Of a stretch of 64,000 bases of DNA, positions 9,560 through 22,376 are shown piece after piece. The DNA is taken from positions 930,001-994,000 of the forward strand of contig JAUIRK010000110.1 in the NCBI GenBank assembly GCA_030549495.1, in the 5' to 3' direction. The notes beneath the pieces are model-generated. The model did not search any database, had not been told where the DNA came from, and saw only the letters and a program-made list of their open reading frames with translations. Each line of letters opens with the position of its first letter. Within the stretch, counting starts at the first letter, position 1. This stretch comes from Nectonema munidae. Its lineage: Eukaryota; Nematomorpha; Nectonematoida; Nectonematidae. Position numbers and translations under genes: made by a program.

Positions 9560-12326
9560 TCTCTAATATATAACTCCACCATCGCCTGTTCCCAAGCCCA
9601 GGGTGTGAAATGAGGAGGGTTTTGCGCCAAGAAGAGCATTCGGCATGTAAAAAACTTGGCAAAACTTATTTACAATTATGGCCTTAAAATTACATTGGCG
9701 CGGTACAGCCAAAAGTACCGGGCGGGTTTCACCACTTACCTTAGAAAGAATACTGGTAAAAAAGTTATACAGAGGTTGAGAGTTTGATGTGGGCAGTTTG
9801 GTTAGAAAAACAATAGAAATAACAGAAATGTTAAATAGAAGAAAAGTTGATATTGTAGGACTTCAGGAAGTAAGGTATAAGGGAGGTAAGTGTAAATGGT
9901 TAGACACAAATTATTTTGGTCAGGGAACGACAAAGGTACAGCCGGAGTAGGGATACTGATTAAGGCAAACTTTGCAGACAGAATAGTGAGTTTCAATAGA
10001 GTTAGTGATAGAATAATTGTTATAAATATATGTATTAACAACGAAATTTGGTCGTTTTTATCTGTATATGCTCCACAAATAGGATTTAGCACAAAGATAA
10101 AGAAGAATTTTATTTTAGTTTAGACAAAGTAGTTTAGGATAGGAAAGAAAAGTGTATTGTTTTAGATTTAAATGGCCATGTAGGTGAAGTCAATAGCACT
10201 TATAAGCAAGTACACGGAGGATACGGGTGAGGTAAAATTAATGAAGAGGGTAAGAATATACTTGGTTTTGCAGACAGCATGGTTTTATGTTTAGCTAATA
10301 CACAGTTTAAGAAAAGTATAGAGCATCGGATAACTTACAAATCAGGTAATGAAGCTTCTTGATTGACTGCAGTATGATCCCACAAAATTTTAGAAAATTC
10401 TTAAGCAGTACCAAAACTTTTACTGGCAAATCACGTGTAAGTCAACATAGACTTATTTGCGCTGATTTATTTTATCAAGAAAAAAATTTACACAAGAAAA
10501 TAAGAAAAATTAAAACTTTAAAAGTTTGGAGATTAAAAGACGAGAATATAAAAAACGAGTTTATTAAACAAGTAAAACAAATGGTGTATTAGAAAACGGA
10601 AATAATAACTTAGACGAAATCAAAAATAACATGGTGTAAGAATAGGAGAGAAAGATTTAGGTAAAACTAAGTTTTTAAAAAACAAAAATAAGGTAACTTG
10701 GTTTTGGAGTAAAGAGGGTAAGGAATGTAAAAATAAAAGCATTTAGAGCTTACCAGTTAGATAAAACTAAAGAAAAAAAAATCGAGTATAAAAATGCAAA
10801 AATAGATGTAAAAAAATTATTAGAAGGAATAAAGAAGAGAGAATTTTACAATTAAAACAAGAAAATGAACGCAAAACAACTAGTGATGTTTTCAAAATAG
10901 TTAAGCATAACAGAAAGTTAAACCAAGGCGTAGTTGGGATTCCTTGCATAGTTAATAAAGATGGATATTTTGCTAGTAATTTAGTGGATAAGTTTAACAC
11001 TTGGTCGTATTTTTTTAAAGTTATCTTTACTAATAAAAATAAGTTAGAAAATTTAGATGTGGTCGATAAAGTTGAAGGACCTTGCGAGTTGCGAAGCTGT
11101 GTCTCTTGATGAAGTCATTTGTGCTTTTGAACAAATGGAACCAAATAAATAAGCTGGATATAGCGGATGTTATTTAGAAATGTTAAAGTTATTTAAATAT
11201 GAAATCGCTGAAGTCTTAAAAGTTATAGTTCAAAATATATTTGACGGAGATTCTATTCCAAAAACCTGGAATAAAAGTTTATTAATACCATTATATAAAG
11301 GCAAAGGAACTATAACAAATTGTTCAAGTTAGAGAACAATAAAACTACTAGAACATGATATGAAAACAGTAGAAAGAATTTAATTGAATGGACTAAAAAA
11401 GAGTATTCAAATTAGTAAAATGCAATTCGGTTTTATGCGGGCAAGACCACAAATAACGTATTTTTATTATTAGACAGCCCATCGAAAAGAGACCAAAAAA
11501 TGGGCATAGTCTGTATCTTGCTTTTATAGACCTGGAGAAAGCTTTTGACTCCGTTTCTAGAAGTCTCATTGAGTGGTCTTTGAGAAGAAAAGGGGTAAAT
11601 GAAAGACTAGTGACAGCCATTATGGCCTTGTACAAAAGAGAGTTTGCGCAAAAAGAGTTAAAAGAAACTCTATTCTTTGTGTGCATTGCAATAAGTTGGT
11701 ACATAAAAAATGCTCAAACGTTAAGGGCAGTTTGATAAATACAACAAATTTTAAATGTAGCTGCTGTTTAAGTTTCGACCCAAATATCGATGTAGTATTG
11801 GAAGAAAAAGTAGTAGTAGGAGGCGTAGAATTAGAAGAGGTTAAACAATTTTGTTATTTAGGTGAGGTTTTAGACAAAACCGGTAGTGTAAGTAACTCTG
11901 TAGAACATCGAAAACAACTAGCTTGGAAAAAATTTAAAGCGTTTGGTTATGCAATAGTATCTTTTCGTTAAAATTAAGAGGTTTTCTTTATAAAAGTTGT
12001 ATTAGGTCTAGTTTGGTGTCTAGTGGCCAACGTTGGGTTAAGAATCTGAGAAAAATAGACTAAACACCACAGAGATGAGGATGTTAAGAATCATGTGCAA
12101 ATTTAATTTAAAAGCTAAAATAAGTAATGAAAAGATAAGAAGTTTATGTCAAGTAAATAAAATAAATAAATTATTAGAAATACAAAGGTTAAGGTGGTTT
12201 GGGTATGTAAATAGAAGACCTTCGGGTGATCTAATTAAAGAAGCTTATAAAAATCAAACTTTAGGTAAGAGTAAAGGCAGGCCAAAGATGTCAATCAAAA
12301 TTTTGATTAATGCTAAAATTGCTTAG
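9560..12326 (+). mobile_element. Degraded RTE-like LINE (APE endonuclease type)
   Basis: Plus-strand LINE with an AP-endonuclease domain starting near 9786 (NVGSLVRKT, VDIVGLQEVRYK, GVGILIKANF, FLSVYAPQIG) and reverse transcriptase from about 11050 (LAFIDLEKAFDSV near 11515-11550). A Cys-rich finger with CNKLVHKKCSNVKG follows near 11685-11750, and the C-terminal block FCYLGEVLDKTG and LRWFGYVNRRPSG ends near 12326. The YADD-containing part of the palm is missing between about 11640 and 11680, so there is an internal deletion besides several stops and frame changes. A possible 5' untranslated part begins near 9560-9600. It belongs to the same broad clade as the nearly intact LINE at 33226-36632, but the sequences are well diverged. 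It lies in the 10-kb intron between the F1 and F2 exons of the host gene, on the opposite strand. Confidence 0.88.
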
Positions 12327-12339
12327 GAACACACGCATT

Positions 12340-12960
12340 CAAATGTTAAATAAAATAAATTTCTTTATACCAAATCGAACATGCTAAATTCATTTCTCGA
12401 CTTATTTTTCGCAATTAGTGTGTGAACATTTGTGAAAGTGTGAATCAAATGGGTTTACGCCTAAAAATTGTTCCAAAAACATCCTTCACATTTTAAATAA
12501 AATATGTATTTTAATACTAAATCAAACATGATGATTTCATTTCCGAAATCACTTTTTCCAATTGGGTATCAAAATGTCTAAAGATCAATTTTAAATAACA
12601 AAAAAATTTTACTTTCCAAAAATATTCGCTCTAATTTTACATGAAATATATGTTTTTATAACAAATCAACCATGCTAGTTTTATTTCTGAAATCAGTTTT
12701 TGCATTTAGAGGTTTTTAAATGTCTGAAAGTACAAATCTTAAAAGTTAGATTTACGTCTAATGTCTACAGAAATATTTTTGAAATTTAAATAAAATATCT
12801 GTTTTTATACGAAATGGAAGATGATGGTTTCATTTTTAGACTCAGCTTTAGCATTTATGGTTTTAAAATGTCTAAAAGCTTCAATCAGATTTGCGGTTTA
12901 CTTCTAGATACTGACTTACAAATATTTTTAGGAAAAAATAATTTATTTTAATGTTAAACT
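12340..12960. repeat. Satellite-like tandem array 1, period about 146 bp
   Basis: Four or more diverged monomers. The anchor TTTAAATAAAATAT recurs near 12345, 12491, 12636 and 12783, at intervals of 145-147 bp. Each is followed by a block like ACTAAATCAAACATGATGAT, then TTTCATTTC, then CAATTAG, then AAAATGTCTAAAAG, then GGTTTACGTCT. The same monomer forms a second array at 59300-60450. No coding potential. The array directly abuts the end of the LINE at 12326. Confidence 0.85.
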
Positions 12961-13400
12961 TTTTCATAAAAGAGTGTGCCATTTTTTGCCAGACTGGTCA
13001 TAAATCTATTACAAATTTTCAATTGAAATATAAATGTTTTTACTTGCTATATTCAGCACTTTATAAATTTTTTACTCACCAAAATTATAAAACAAAAATT
13101 GAATGTGAATTTTATTTTTGATATTAAAAAAATATATATAATAAGACTTACAAGCTCGATAGAAAAATTATAAATATATGTCATATGTTATATTATTATG
13201 AATTCAAAAACAAGAAGTTAAGTACAATGTACTGTGTTAAGAAATATAAAACAAATAACAATGAGATGTTTCACATTTAAATGAGTATTTTTCAATATAC
13301 TCGTTTTTTATTCAACTTTTTAAACAATCCAATACTCAGATGTATGTATTACCAATTTGATAACTTTAACTTAATTGTCTGGTAATATGACAGTCTATTA
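12961..13400. other. AT-rich stretch, nothing recognised
   Basis: No open frame, repeat or splice-bounded coding block was recognised between the tandem array and the 3' end of the next LINE. Confidence 0.4.
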
Positions 13401-16400
13401 TAATAGGGTAAAATGGTTAAATATTTATAGCGCAGGGCATATTTACAATCGACGAAATTGAAATCTAAAATTTTCTCAAATACATTAGACTGATAACCAA
13501 AAATTTAAATATAAACATTGCCAAATTATATTTATATAAGTCATTAATTTTTAATATGTTGGAGTCAAGAAATAAGTTGCTAGTATGGCATATAAGTTGT
13601 AAATGTATCTGACCGCTTTTTTGAGAGTTCTCCAAAGTTAAAAGATTACAATGTCCCCATAATAATATACAACAATTGATATATGGTAGAAAAAAGAAAT
13701 TATATAACAATTTTTTTAGATTGAGAGGGTATGGGGGCTTTTAAAATTCGAGTCACCATAGAAAGCTTTGCATTCACATATGAAATATGATTTTTGCAAG
13801 TTAATTTAGTATCTATTATTAAACCTAACAATTGAAAATTGTTTACAACTTCAAACAATAAACTATCTGTTTTCAAGTTTATGTGATTATTCATTGAAAA
13901 AAAGCATTAACTTTAACTTATTTTTGTTGATTATTATCATCCCATTTCTTGATACCCAGTCAAATAAATTTTGAAATTTTGTCTGGATAATTTTTTCAAT
14001 GCATTTTATTTCAGTAGGAAAAAATGGCAAATTAATTGTCAGATCGTCTGCAAAGCTAAAATAGCCAAAATTAGGGTTAGTATAATACAAATCATTAGTG
14101 AATATTAAAAAAAGGGCCTAAAATGAATCCTTGGAACATCAGCAGTTATATTTTGTTTAACAGATAAAATGCCTTCTACTAATACTTGCTTTTGTCAGGA
14201 CTGTAGATATGATTTCATAAATAAGCATGCTCTTTTTTGAAAGCCATGCAGACTTAACTTTTGCAGTAAAAGACTCTGAGGAGTTAAATCAAATGCCTTG
14301 GAAAAATCTATAAAAGCAGTTAAAACGTAAAAACATGCTGAATATTTATCAATAATTTGATTTATTAGCAAAGATAAAAGAGGTTGCGTGGTATGGAATT
14401 TTTTAAAAGCCAATTGAAAGTCATATAATAAGCCATTTGAAGTGAAAAAAACTAATTTGTTTGAAAAGTAATTTCTCAAATATTTTAGAGAGATTTGAAA
14501 TTATGGAAACAGGTCTATAGTTGTCGATGTTGATCTTATCGCCTTTTATGAAGATGGGATGTACTTTATTAAGCTTGAACCATCAGGATAAATAGAAAAT
14601 TGGAGGTAAGAATTGAAAGCTATGAGAAAATTTTTTGCCAAAATTTTTATCACTAATTTGATATAGTACATTGAAATCCCATAAGTACTTTTATTAGGTT
14701 GAAAAGAATCTATGACTAGTAAGACATCTGGCAGAGAAAAGTTACCAAAATGAAATTAAAGCTATCGACATTTTGATAGGAGGGGTGAATATTACTTGTG
14801 AACTTATTATTAAAGAGATTAGAAAGCTCAGTTGGTTGGTCAATCAGTTTCTCTTCATAATCGAATACAATTTTCAACTTGGTTGAGGTATTGAGTACTG
14901 CATTAATTTGATTACTGTTTTGGTCTAGTTTCTTCAGAAAAGTATTTGTAATAGTATTCATTCTTTTGTTTTCTTGACAAATATTTTATCCTATTAGTAC
15001 TTTGTTTTCAACTCAAAATTATGAGATTTTTTCAATTTCAAACATTTTGTACATTATTCACCCACGTTTTATTAGCCCTTTCATAATAAAGACTACAATT
15101 TTTGCTGAAATTTAAAACTTTAGTGTTTACAACTAAAAAATAGAAAAGTTTATTATACAAATTAATAAGAAAATCATTGGGATTATCAAAATACTTTGCA
15201 AATACCTATGACATTCAAAAGATGAGAACTACAATCGAAGGAGATTAGAACAGGTAAGTGATCAGATATATGAAAATTAATATTGTAAGAATTATTACAA
15301 TTACAAAAACTGAAAGGGATATATTGAAAATAAGTGATAAACTATATAAACTAAATAAGTGTATACTTAGAGATTGAAGGTTTGAAGGAGTTGGATAAGG
15401 ATATATTTAGGAATCATTTGACAAACAAATTGTTCAAATTTTGAACAAATCAAAATTAAAGTCCCCAACAAAAATGCTCATTTTGCATTCATATTTATAA
15501 TTCAAGATAAACTCTTCAAACTCTTGCATAAAAGAATCGATTTCATATTTATCACCAGAAGGTTTTCGATATATATATATATATTGCTTACAAACCGTAT
15601 TTTAGAAGAGGATAAATAAACTTCAATGGTAAAAACATAAAAATACTTACTGTTCACATGTATGTCACCATGAACATAGAAAGCTAGACACAAATGGGAA
15701 TTCAATGATGGAGGTTGACAAACTAAACTGTAGCTAGCAATGTTAAAAGTCTTGTGAATATGTTTAATCTAAGTTTCTTGCAACAAATTACATGTGGAAA
15801 GTCATTGTTACAAGCATAAAATAGATGAAGAAAGGCCAATAGAAAACTATACTTAGAATTGAGTGATTGGATATTAAGAGATAATAAATTAAATTTATAT
15901 AACTTTAGAGGATCTTGTGAATTAGTAAAAGCAGAAGAATAAATGTTTTCGAAAAATGTAGATTCACTAAAATGAGGAATATTAAACAAATCTTGGTTCA
16001 AAATGAAAGACAGATATATCCTATATTATAAATGAAAATCAGTAATAGATCTTACATATTCAATATTTTTTTTACCAATGGACAAGATATGCTACAAGAA
16101 AAATGTTTTGTATCCTCACTTTTATTCTTAAGACAGCTAGAGCAAAGTAGCCTATTTAAATCTTCTTTAAAAGTACAATCTTTTTTATCCATGCTCTTTT
16201 GAAGCACAGTATGCACATGTAACTATATAATTTTTACAAAATTTGCTAGAATGACCAAAATGTAAACACTTCGTACATTGTTATCTTGATATATATGTAT
16301 AACATCCACATTTGTTATACTTAATAAACAAGTAAAAACTGGAATTTTTTATGAAATTATATGTACAACGTGCATCACATTTAAATACAACACATTTGGT

Positions 16401-16985
16401 ATATTTAAATTTTGATTTGAAAGAAAATAAAAATTTTAACATACCACCCTCTGCTAGCATTTTGATTGAATCATTTTTTTTTTATATTTCTTCAGAAAAT
16501 AACTTATCATCAATATCTTCTGGAACTGTTATTTTTTTTGGGTATAGTCTTTCAGCTCTTTCCATGGATGGATTATCAGGCAATGAAATTTATCAGTTTT
16601 ATTTCCACACTTATAACTTGACAAAATTTTTGTTTCAAGACATTGATTTCAGAATTAAAATTTTTAAACTCTTTCTTGCACTACTTCTTTTACATGCCTC
16701 ATATTTTCTGAACGTTGATCTTCTTTCTGGTTTGGGATAACATTTATGTCATATTTTGAAGTTGTAATCACCTGAGATGAGTTTTTTTTACACATTTCAA
16801 ACAGACCCATCTCAAGTCAACGTTGTAATTTTTATCAAAAAAATCATTCAATCCATCATGAAGCTTAGAGCAAGCGTAGCAGAACCATTAATTGCAAATA
16901 GAACAGCAGACCATATCCTGTACCTTGTTTACTTTACAATCAAAACAAATCCAAGATTTCTTGTTTTCTTTATTTATTAAATAAA
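13400..16985 (-). mobile_element. CR1/Jockey-type LINE, two ORFs, degraded
   Basis: Minus-strand non-LTR retrotransposon. ORF1 begins near 16980 with a PHD-like finger (SWICFDCK, CCSICN, WFCYACSK; about 16960-16850) and ends with CCHC knuckles (QCTKCLHFGHSSKFC, then CAYCASKEH; about 16290-16200). ORF2 follows with the endonuclease start LLSLNIQSLNSKYSF near 15880 and the reverse transcriptase. The latter shows LLYDFQLAFKKFHTTQPLLS, TAFIDFSKAFDLTPQS near 14290-14330, the catalytic FADDLTIN near 14040, and a C-terminal block like LWGHCNLLTLENSQKSGQI near 13620. Many stops and frame changes are present. The finger-then-knuckle ORF1 and the order of parts fit the CR1/Jockey group; the exact clade is not resolved. 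It is co-oriented with the host gene and lies in its 10-kb intron. Confidence 0.85.
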
Positions 16986-17609
16986 ACAATAGTATGAACT
17001 AATAAAAAAAGAATGAACGTGAATGCAGAAGAAAAGGAACAGGAAAATGCTAATAGAAATGCTAACACAACAGAAACAAAATCGCTATTTTTATAATTAA
17101 GAAAAAAAGAAATACATCTAAAAAAATAGTACATGCTAATACGGTTAAAAAATATTTGGAAGTGGCAATTGAATTAGTTATGTATGCCTGAAAATCAGTT
17201 CTGTAAAATTTTTTCAAAAAATCGTTATATATTAGTAATATAGTAAAAATAAAAATTTTTTCAATATTTTGGCTTATAATACTTTCTTCAATCATCTTGA
17301 GTATGAAATATTTATTTAAAAAAAACAAAACTTATTATAAAATATTTTGAAGATTAATATGAGAGAAGGAAGCAACCTGAAAACTAATTGAAAAGAGAAC
17401 ATGTGATCAAAACAAATAATTAAAAAAATATGTATCTTGACTAAATGGAAGATCTACCATGTTCTAATGAACTAGGAAGTTGTTTAATTATATAATATTA
17501 GGTGCTTCAAAAAAGATTTTGACCGTGAAAAAAAGTTCCTCTTTTACATTTGAAAAATCTTTAAATCTATAACTTATCGTCTAGGATTACAATTATGATT
17601 GAACTAAGA

Positions 17610-19085
17610 TGGGTAGGAAATCTGAAAATTTAGAATAGGTCAGAGTTATCAAAAATGGCACAGATGCCAATATGTGAGAATTTAGTCACTATCAAGATAT
17701 TTTTAATTTAAACTGAAGTTGTCCATCTTTTTCGTTTTGAGTGAAAGAGAGAATCTTTTAGATGAAGAAGGTGGACAACTTTTTCTAATTGAACAAGGAA
17801 CATCACGAATGATTCATCAGAAAAAAAACATTTGAACTGAGATTGTTTGACAAATATTCAGGCTGAATATCTCTTCATATCACCTGATAATAAAATACAC
17901 GATACTGAAAAAAGGCCTAAGATTATCAAGAAGATTCTTTAATCAGAATGCTTTGAGAGAAGAATAAATCTGTTCAAAATAAATCCTTAAAAAAGTTTTT
18001 CAAACACACAATGAAGAAAATAAATTTCTAATGAAAAAAGAACTACCAAGAAAGGATAAGCATAGAATGAATAGCAAAATTACATACTGTAAAGTATAGA
18101 AGAAATGACGTAGAGACTACCAGAAGATAACGAATTTGTAGCAAAATTGATGGAAGTCCTATCGAAATACATAATTTACTGACAAATGAAATATTTTGAT
18201 TGAATTAAACACCTAAAGTTGGTTTGAAATGTAATATTCATTTGTTGTGTATAGATTGCCAAAAATAGTATCATGATGAAATACATCTTTTTCATCTTTG
18301 CTTATAAAGGTCGATTTGCTAAATGTGAGGAAAATTGTTCAAAAATTATAAAAAAATATCTAACAACAAAATATCTAAATGTAAACAATAACCGCAAATT
18401 AAATCTAGAGAGGCAAAAATATTTTTAGAATCAAATTGAACATGCTCGATTTACTGTGCATGGATACGTTTATTTTAAAAACAGATGATCCAAAGTGGGA
18501 TCCAATATAAAGTGGGAGAGATCTTGTCTCACGTTTTTTATGCTCATGTAACACGTGTTGCAAAATATCCGTGGAAACGCAGGCCATTTTAACGAGCGTT
18601 CGTCGCTTGAATCCCGCCTTCTGGGTTAAAAAGGATCTGTTGTGTGTAGAAAAAAATACTGCCGTTAAGTTTCTTGTGTTAGTTAACTAAGTGACAAGTG
18701 AAATATTTTGGGTGAATTAATCACTAAAAGCTGATTTATTAAATAAATTAAGAGAATATAAGGTAAAAAATTAGTGGATTTAAAATATAATTTAAAGTTT
18801 ATATATTTAATTGCAGATTTAATACATTTTTAGAGAAGTTTGATTGCTTTTCATAAAAAAAATTAAGGATACCATTAGGCTCTCACTAAATTATTAAGTG
18901 GGCTCTGATTGCTTTTCATAAAAAAAATTAATGATACCATTAGGCTCTCACTAAATTATTAAGTGGGCTCAAGCGAGAATTAATATTTTACGAAAAAAGT
19001 AGGAAGGACAAATAACACCTTCCTCCCCTCTCCCCGTCATTGAGAAAATAAAAATAGCCCGTCACGAATATGGTTAAATTTAATT
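17610..19085 (+). repeat. Unclassified dispersed repeat, copy A
   Basis: This stretch aligns in order and orientation with 60836-62118. Matching blocks include TTCATATCACCTGATA (17875-17890 against 61096-61111), CGATTTGCTAA (18311 against 61568), AAATTAAATCTAGAG-like text near 18395 against 61655, AAATATTTTGG near 18700 against 61795, TTTATTAAATAAATTAAG near 18735 against 61840, and AAAATAGCCC near 19050 against 62092. Divergence is high. No LINE, transposase or terminal repeat was recognised in either copy. Confidence 0.75.
18841..18970. repeat. 65-bp tandem duplication
   Basis: Two adjacent 65-bp copies (18841-18905 and 18906-18970), each beginning TGATTGCTTTTCATAAAAAA and ending TTAAGTGGGCTC, differ at a single position that I can see. 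The related copy B near 61935-61995 has the unit only once, so this duplication happened after the two repeats separated. Confidence 0.92.
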
Positions 19086-19608
19086 TTAGAAAGTAGAATG
19101 TTATTTTTAAAAATAAATAACATTTTTGTTTTCATAGCTTCAAGAAAATCTTCTTAATAAAATAGATCATAGTTTCAAAAGAAGGAATTTCGTTTGTAAA
19201 GCAACATGCTCATAGTTAAGATGATTGGCACTGCTCCCAAAATAAGAGAATGCCAAGTTATAAAATCCATTACTAAAACTGTATTTTCTATGAAAGGCAA
19301 AATATCTCAGTACGGGGAAACTGTGCCTCATTAAATTTATTGATACAGCAGCGTAAAGTGTGGAAATTTCCAGGCGCTTCTTAACACTTTGAAAATGTTG
19401 GAAAAAACTCAAATAATAATTTATATTTTTAGTCCTTTTTTATTCAGTATTTTTATGTGACATAGTTTGGTCTATAAAGTTAGAACTTCTATATAAAAAC
19501 TAATCTATTTGATCTACTCTTCTACAACCTTCAAAAAAATAACTTTTGTATAGAAGATTGCGGACATTGGTTTATAAATTTTAAACGAAACAAATGCTGA
19601 GAAGATAC

Positions 19609-19740
19609 TTTAAGGATGAAGTCATCTCTGTTGAGAAAAATTAGATTCGCGTAAGCGCTGTCACTCGTGTAGTGTAGAACGAGAGAGAAGTAATCGAGGC
19701 AGGTTATGCTGAGTTTCGCTTTCAAAGATACCAAAACATC
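19609..19740 (-). CDS. FRMPD4: FRMPD-like gene, second half of the FERM F1 lobe
   Basis: Forty-four codons, phase 0 at both ends, between a good acceptor (TTTTCGTTTTCACTAG) and the donor GTATCT. The peptide DVLVSLKAKLSITCLDYFSL, then LIFLNRDDFILK, follows the FRMPD F1 ubiquitin-like lobe: family pattern D-V-I-x-x-L-x-x-K-L-S-I-x-x-I-x-x-F-S-L then L-L-L-H-x-x-E-x-L. It joins in frame to the exon at 9282-9404, exactly where the family continues towards R-C-L-F-R. The intron between them is 10.2 kb (9405-19608) and holds two LINEs, a tandem array and dispersed repeat copy A. The exon for the first half of F1 was not found upstream. Confidence 0.87.
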
Positions 19741-19799
19741 CTAGTGAAAACGAAAATGAATGTAATAAAAGTATGCAATAATAATTTATATTTTATAAA

Positions 19800-22345
19800 A
19801 TTTAAAAAATCTCTAGAAAAATCAATCTTCCCTAATGCCCCCCTCTGATCCATTTGGACCCAAAAAAAATTTTTAACTGTTTTTTTTAACATTGTATTTT
19901 AAATCTTTCTGAAATTTTAGCTATTCCTTTTTTTTTTGATTATTTAACACAACTGATAAGTATGAAACTGAAAAAAGTTTTCAATGCTTCAAAAATTAAC
20001 AAGTTATCTAATATACCCATTGGGTCCATTTGGACCCATAAAAAGAAAAAATGGTATATTTGAATAATAAAATCATTTAATTTTATATAAAATGAAAAAG
20101 TAGTCAAATTATAAGTATAACACGTAAATGTCTGTATTTACAAATACTAATTGCAAAAAATATTGATTTGAATGATTAAAATGATATAAATTAAAATTTT
20201 TTGTGTGACTAAATTTCAATTGTATTACATATAAAATATTGAATATATATGCATATCTTATATTATGTTTATATTATCATATATTTTAGATGAATATTAT
20301 GTTTATATAATTTTTTTAGAATTTACTTTTCATAATTTCTTTAATTTTTTTATCTTTCAAATCTGAAAATAAAATGTCTGAAGAAAGTATTTTTCATTCT
20401 GAATCTTCAAGCTTTTCTGCTAGTTGTTCTGCATCAGATAACAATCTCTCTACAAATACAAGTGTCTCTTCTTTTTCTTGTGATTCTTCAATCAATAATA
20501 ATGATTCTTCAAGCACTACTTCAAGAACCTGTTTTTTAAAAGATGGTAAATAGAATGGAAATTTTATTGTGATAGTACTACTAGCAAGAATAAAAGTGAG
20601 AATATTATCAAGTTAAAACCTGGACCAACAAGTTATGCTATTTCTAGAATATCTGATATTTTTTCTAGTTTCATGCTTTTTTTTCCACAAAAAAATTTTA
20701 AATATTATTATCAAGTGTTCAAATTCTAAAGGTGCTTTAAAGTTTGGAGAGGAATGGAAGGATATTGATGAAACAGAAATTAGAGCTTACTTTGGAGTTT
20801 TGATACTTGCTGGCGTTTTCCGTTCTAAAAACGAACCAACAAAAAATCTTTGGCATCCAGAAAATGGAAGAAGCATTTTTCCAGCAATAATGTCAAGAAA
20901 AAGATTTGAAATAATTTCAAGTTCCTTGAGATTTGACGACATTTCTACAAGAAATATAAGAAAAGAAACAGACAAGTTTGCTCCTATTAGAGATGTCTGG
21001 GAAGAATGGAGAGCAATTCCAGAAAAGCTATATAACCCAAAAATTTTCTTGACAATTGATGAACAATTGAGAGGCTACAAAGATAGGTGTCCTTTTCGGC
21101 AATACATGCCTAATAAACCACACAAAAACGGATTAAAATTTTGGATTCTGTGCGATAATGAAAACCATTATTTTTGGAAGATTTTACCTTATTTTGGAAA
21201 GCAGCCCAATTCTAAAATTGAAAAAAATATTGCAGAAAAAGTTGTGCTTGATTTATGCAAAGGATTGAAAGGACACAACGTGACATTTGATAATTTTTTT
21301 TCATCTTTTGGACTAAGTGAAAAACTACTTTCAAAGCACAAAAAACATCAATTTCAACCATTAGAAAAAACAAAACTTCACTTCCGTACAACTTTGCTTG
21401 TCACAAAAAGCGTCCCCTTTATAGCTCAATTTTTTGTTTTACAAAAAACTTTACTATTGTTTCTTATGTATCAAAAAAAAATAAATGTGTGGTTTTACAA
21501 AGCACGTATCATCATGATTCAAAAATTTTAGAGAACGAGAAAAAACTTCCTGAGATTATTTCAGACTACAATAACACAAAGGGAGAAGTTGATACATTTG
21601 ATCAAATGTGTTCCAATTATACAGTGGGAAGAAAAACAAACCGATGGCCTATAGTAGTATTTGGAAATATTTTGGATATTTCCGCTTTGAATGCTTATGC
21701 TTTGTTCACCGAATTACACCCAAATTGGATGGAAAAATGTAAATACAAAAGGCTTGGAAAAAGTTTGTCTTCAGCGATGATTGAAACAAGAAAAACATTA
21801 CCCAGAAACGTTGCATCTCAGAATATTATACAACTTGTAAAACCAAATCAAGAAATACCAAAAAAAGAAAACGAGGAAGATGTTATTTCTGTTCAAATGA
21901 AAATAAATTTGACACTTTTTGTGCAAAATGTACAAAATTTGTTTGCAAAAATCATCATCAAAAAGGGTGTAACCTTTGTATTCAATAAATTTTTTCAAAT
22001 TTGTCATTTTTTTGAATGAAACCGCTATATTTTAACTAGTTAATATACATTTGGACCCAAAGAGTATATTCATTAATTTTTTTTTTTGAGGGCACAAGGG
22101 TTAAAATAAAAGCCAAATAGGTAAATACTCAGAAATTAGTTTTTTATTTATTTATATTACTATTTTTTGGCTACGCTGATGTTAAAATTATAGTATCAAT
22201 GTTTTCTTTGTCCTAACCTCTGCTTATACAAAAAATAGTATTAAAAATCTAGAATGAAATATAAATAAAGCAAAACTAATTTCTGAGTATTTAAAATTTC
22301 GGCTTTTATTTTAAGATTGATTTTTCTAGAGATTTTAAGAGAAAA
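19800..22345. mobile_element. Palindromic MITE split by piggyBac 2
   Basis: The left arm is cut in two: CTCTAGAAAAATCAATCTT (19811-19829) before the piggyBac, and TTAAAATAAAAGCC through ATACTCAGAAATTAG (22101-22139) after it. The right arm at about 22270-22337 is the inverted copy: CTAATTTCTGAGTAT, TCGGCTTTTATTTTAAG, ATTGATTTTTCTAGAG. Removing 19830-22100 restores one continuous inverted repeat of about 65 bp per arm around a loop of about 130 bp. No coding sequence. The family is not known to me. Confidence 0.85.
19830..22100 (+). mobile_element. piggyBac element 2 (2.27 kb), degraded transposase
   Basis: The right end reads GGGCACAAGGG followed by TTAA (22101-22104); the left end reads CCCTAATGCCC after TT, so the left TTAA has lost two bases. 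The transposase starts at the ATG at 20374 with a Ser-rich N-terminus and reads KPGPTSYAISRISDI (about 20607-20655). The core follows: FGVLILAGVFRSKN, SSLRFDD, first catalytic Asp in FLTIDEQLRGYKD (21048), second in NVTFDNFFSS (about 21285) and third in NTKGEVDTFDQM (about 21575-21610). A C-terminal finger (RCYFC, FCAKC, CNLC) ends at a TAA at 21986-21988. Breaks: an early stop at 20551, and frame changes near 20700, 21340 and 21865. GGACCCA/TGGGTCC motifs recur near both ends and at 20020. Confidence 0.93.
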
Positions 22346-22376
22346 TTGTATTACCTTCGGCACGTTCGGCCTAGTG

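Noticed and set aside
16351-16980. Plus-strand frames of 129 and 67 codons
   Set aside because: Antisense to ORF1 of the minus-strand CR1/Jockey LINE.
19167-19412. 81-codon minus-strand frame close to the F1 exon
   Set aside because: Good compos­ition but no match to the missing FERM or PDZ parts and no convincing donor; left unassigned.
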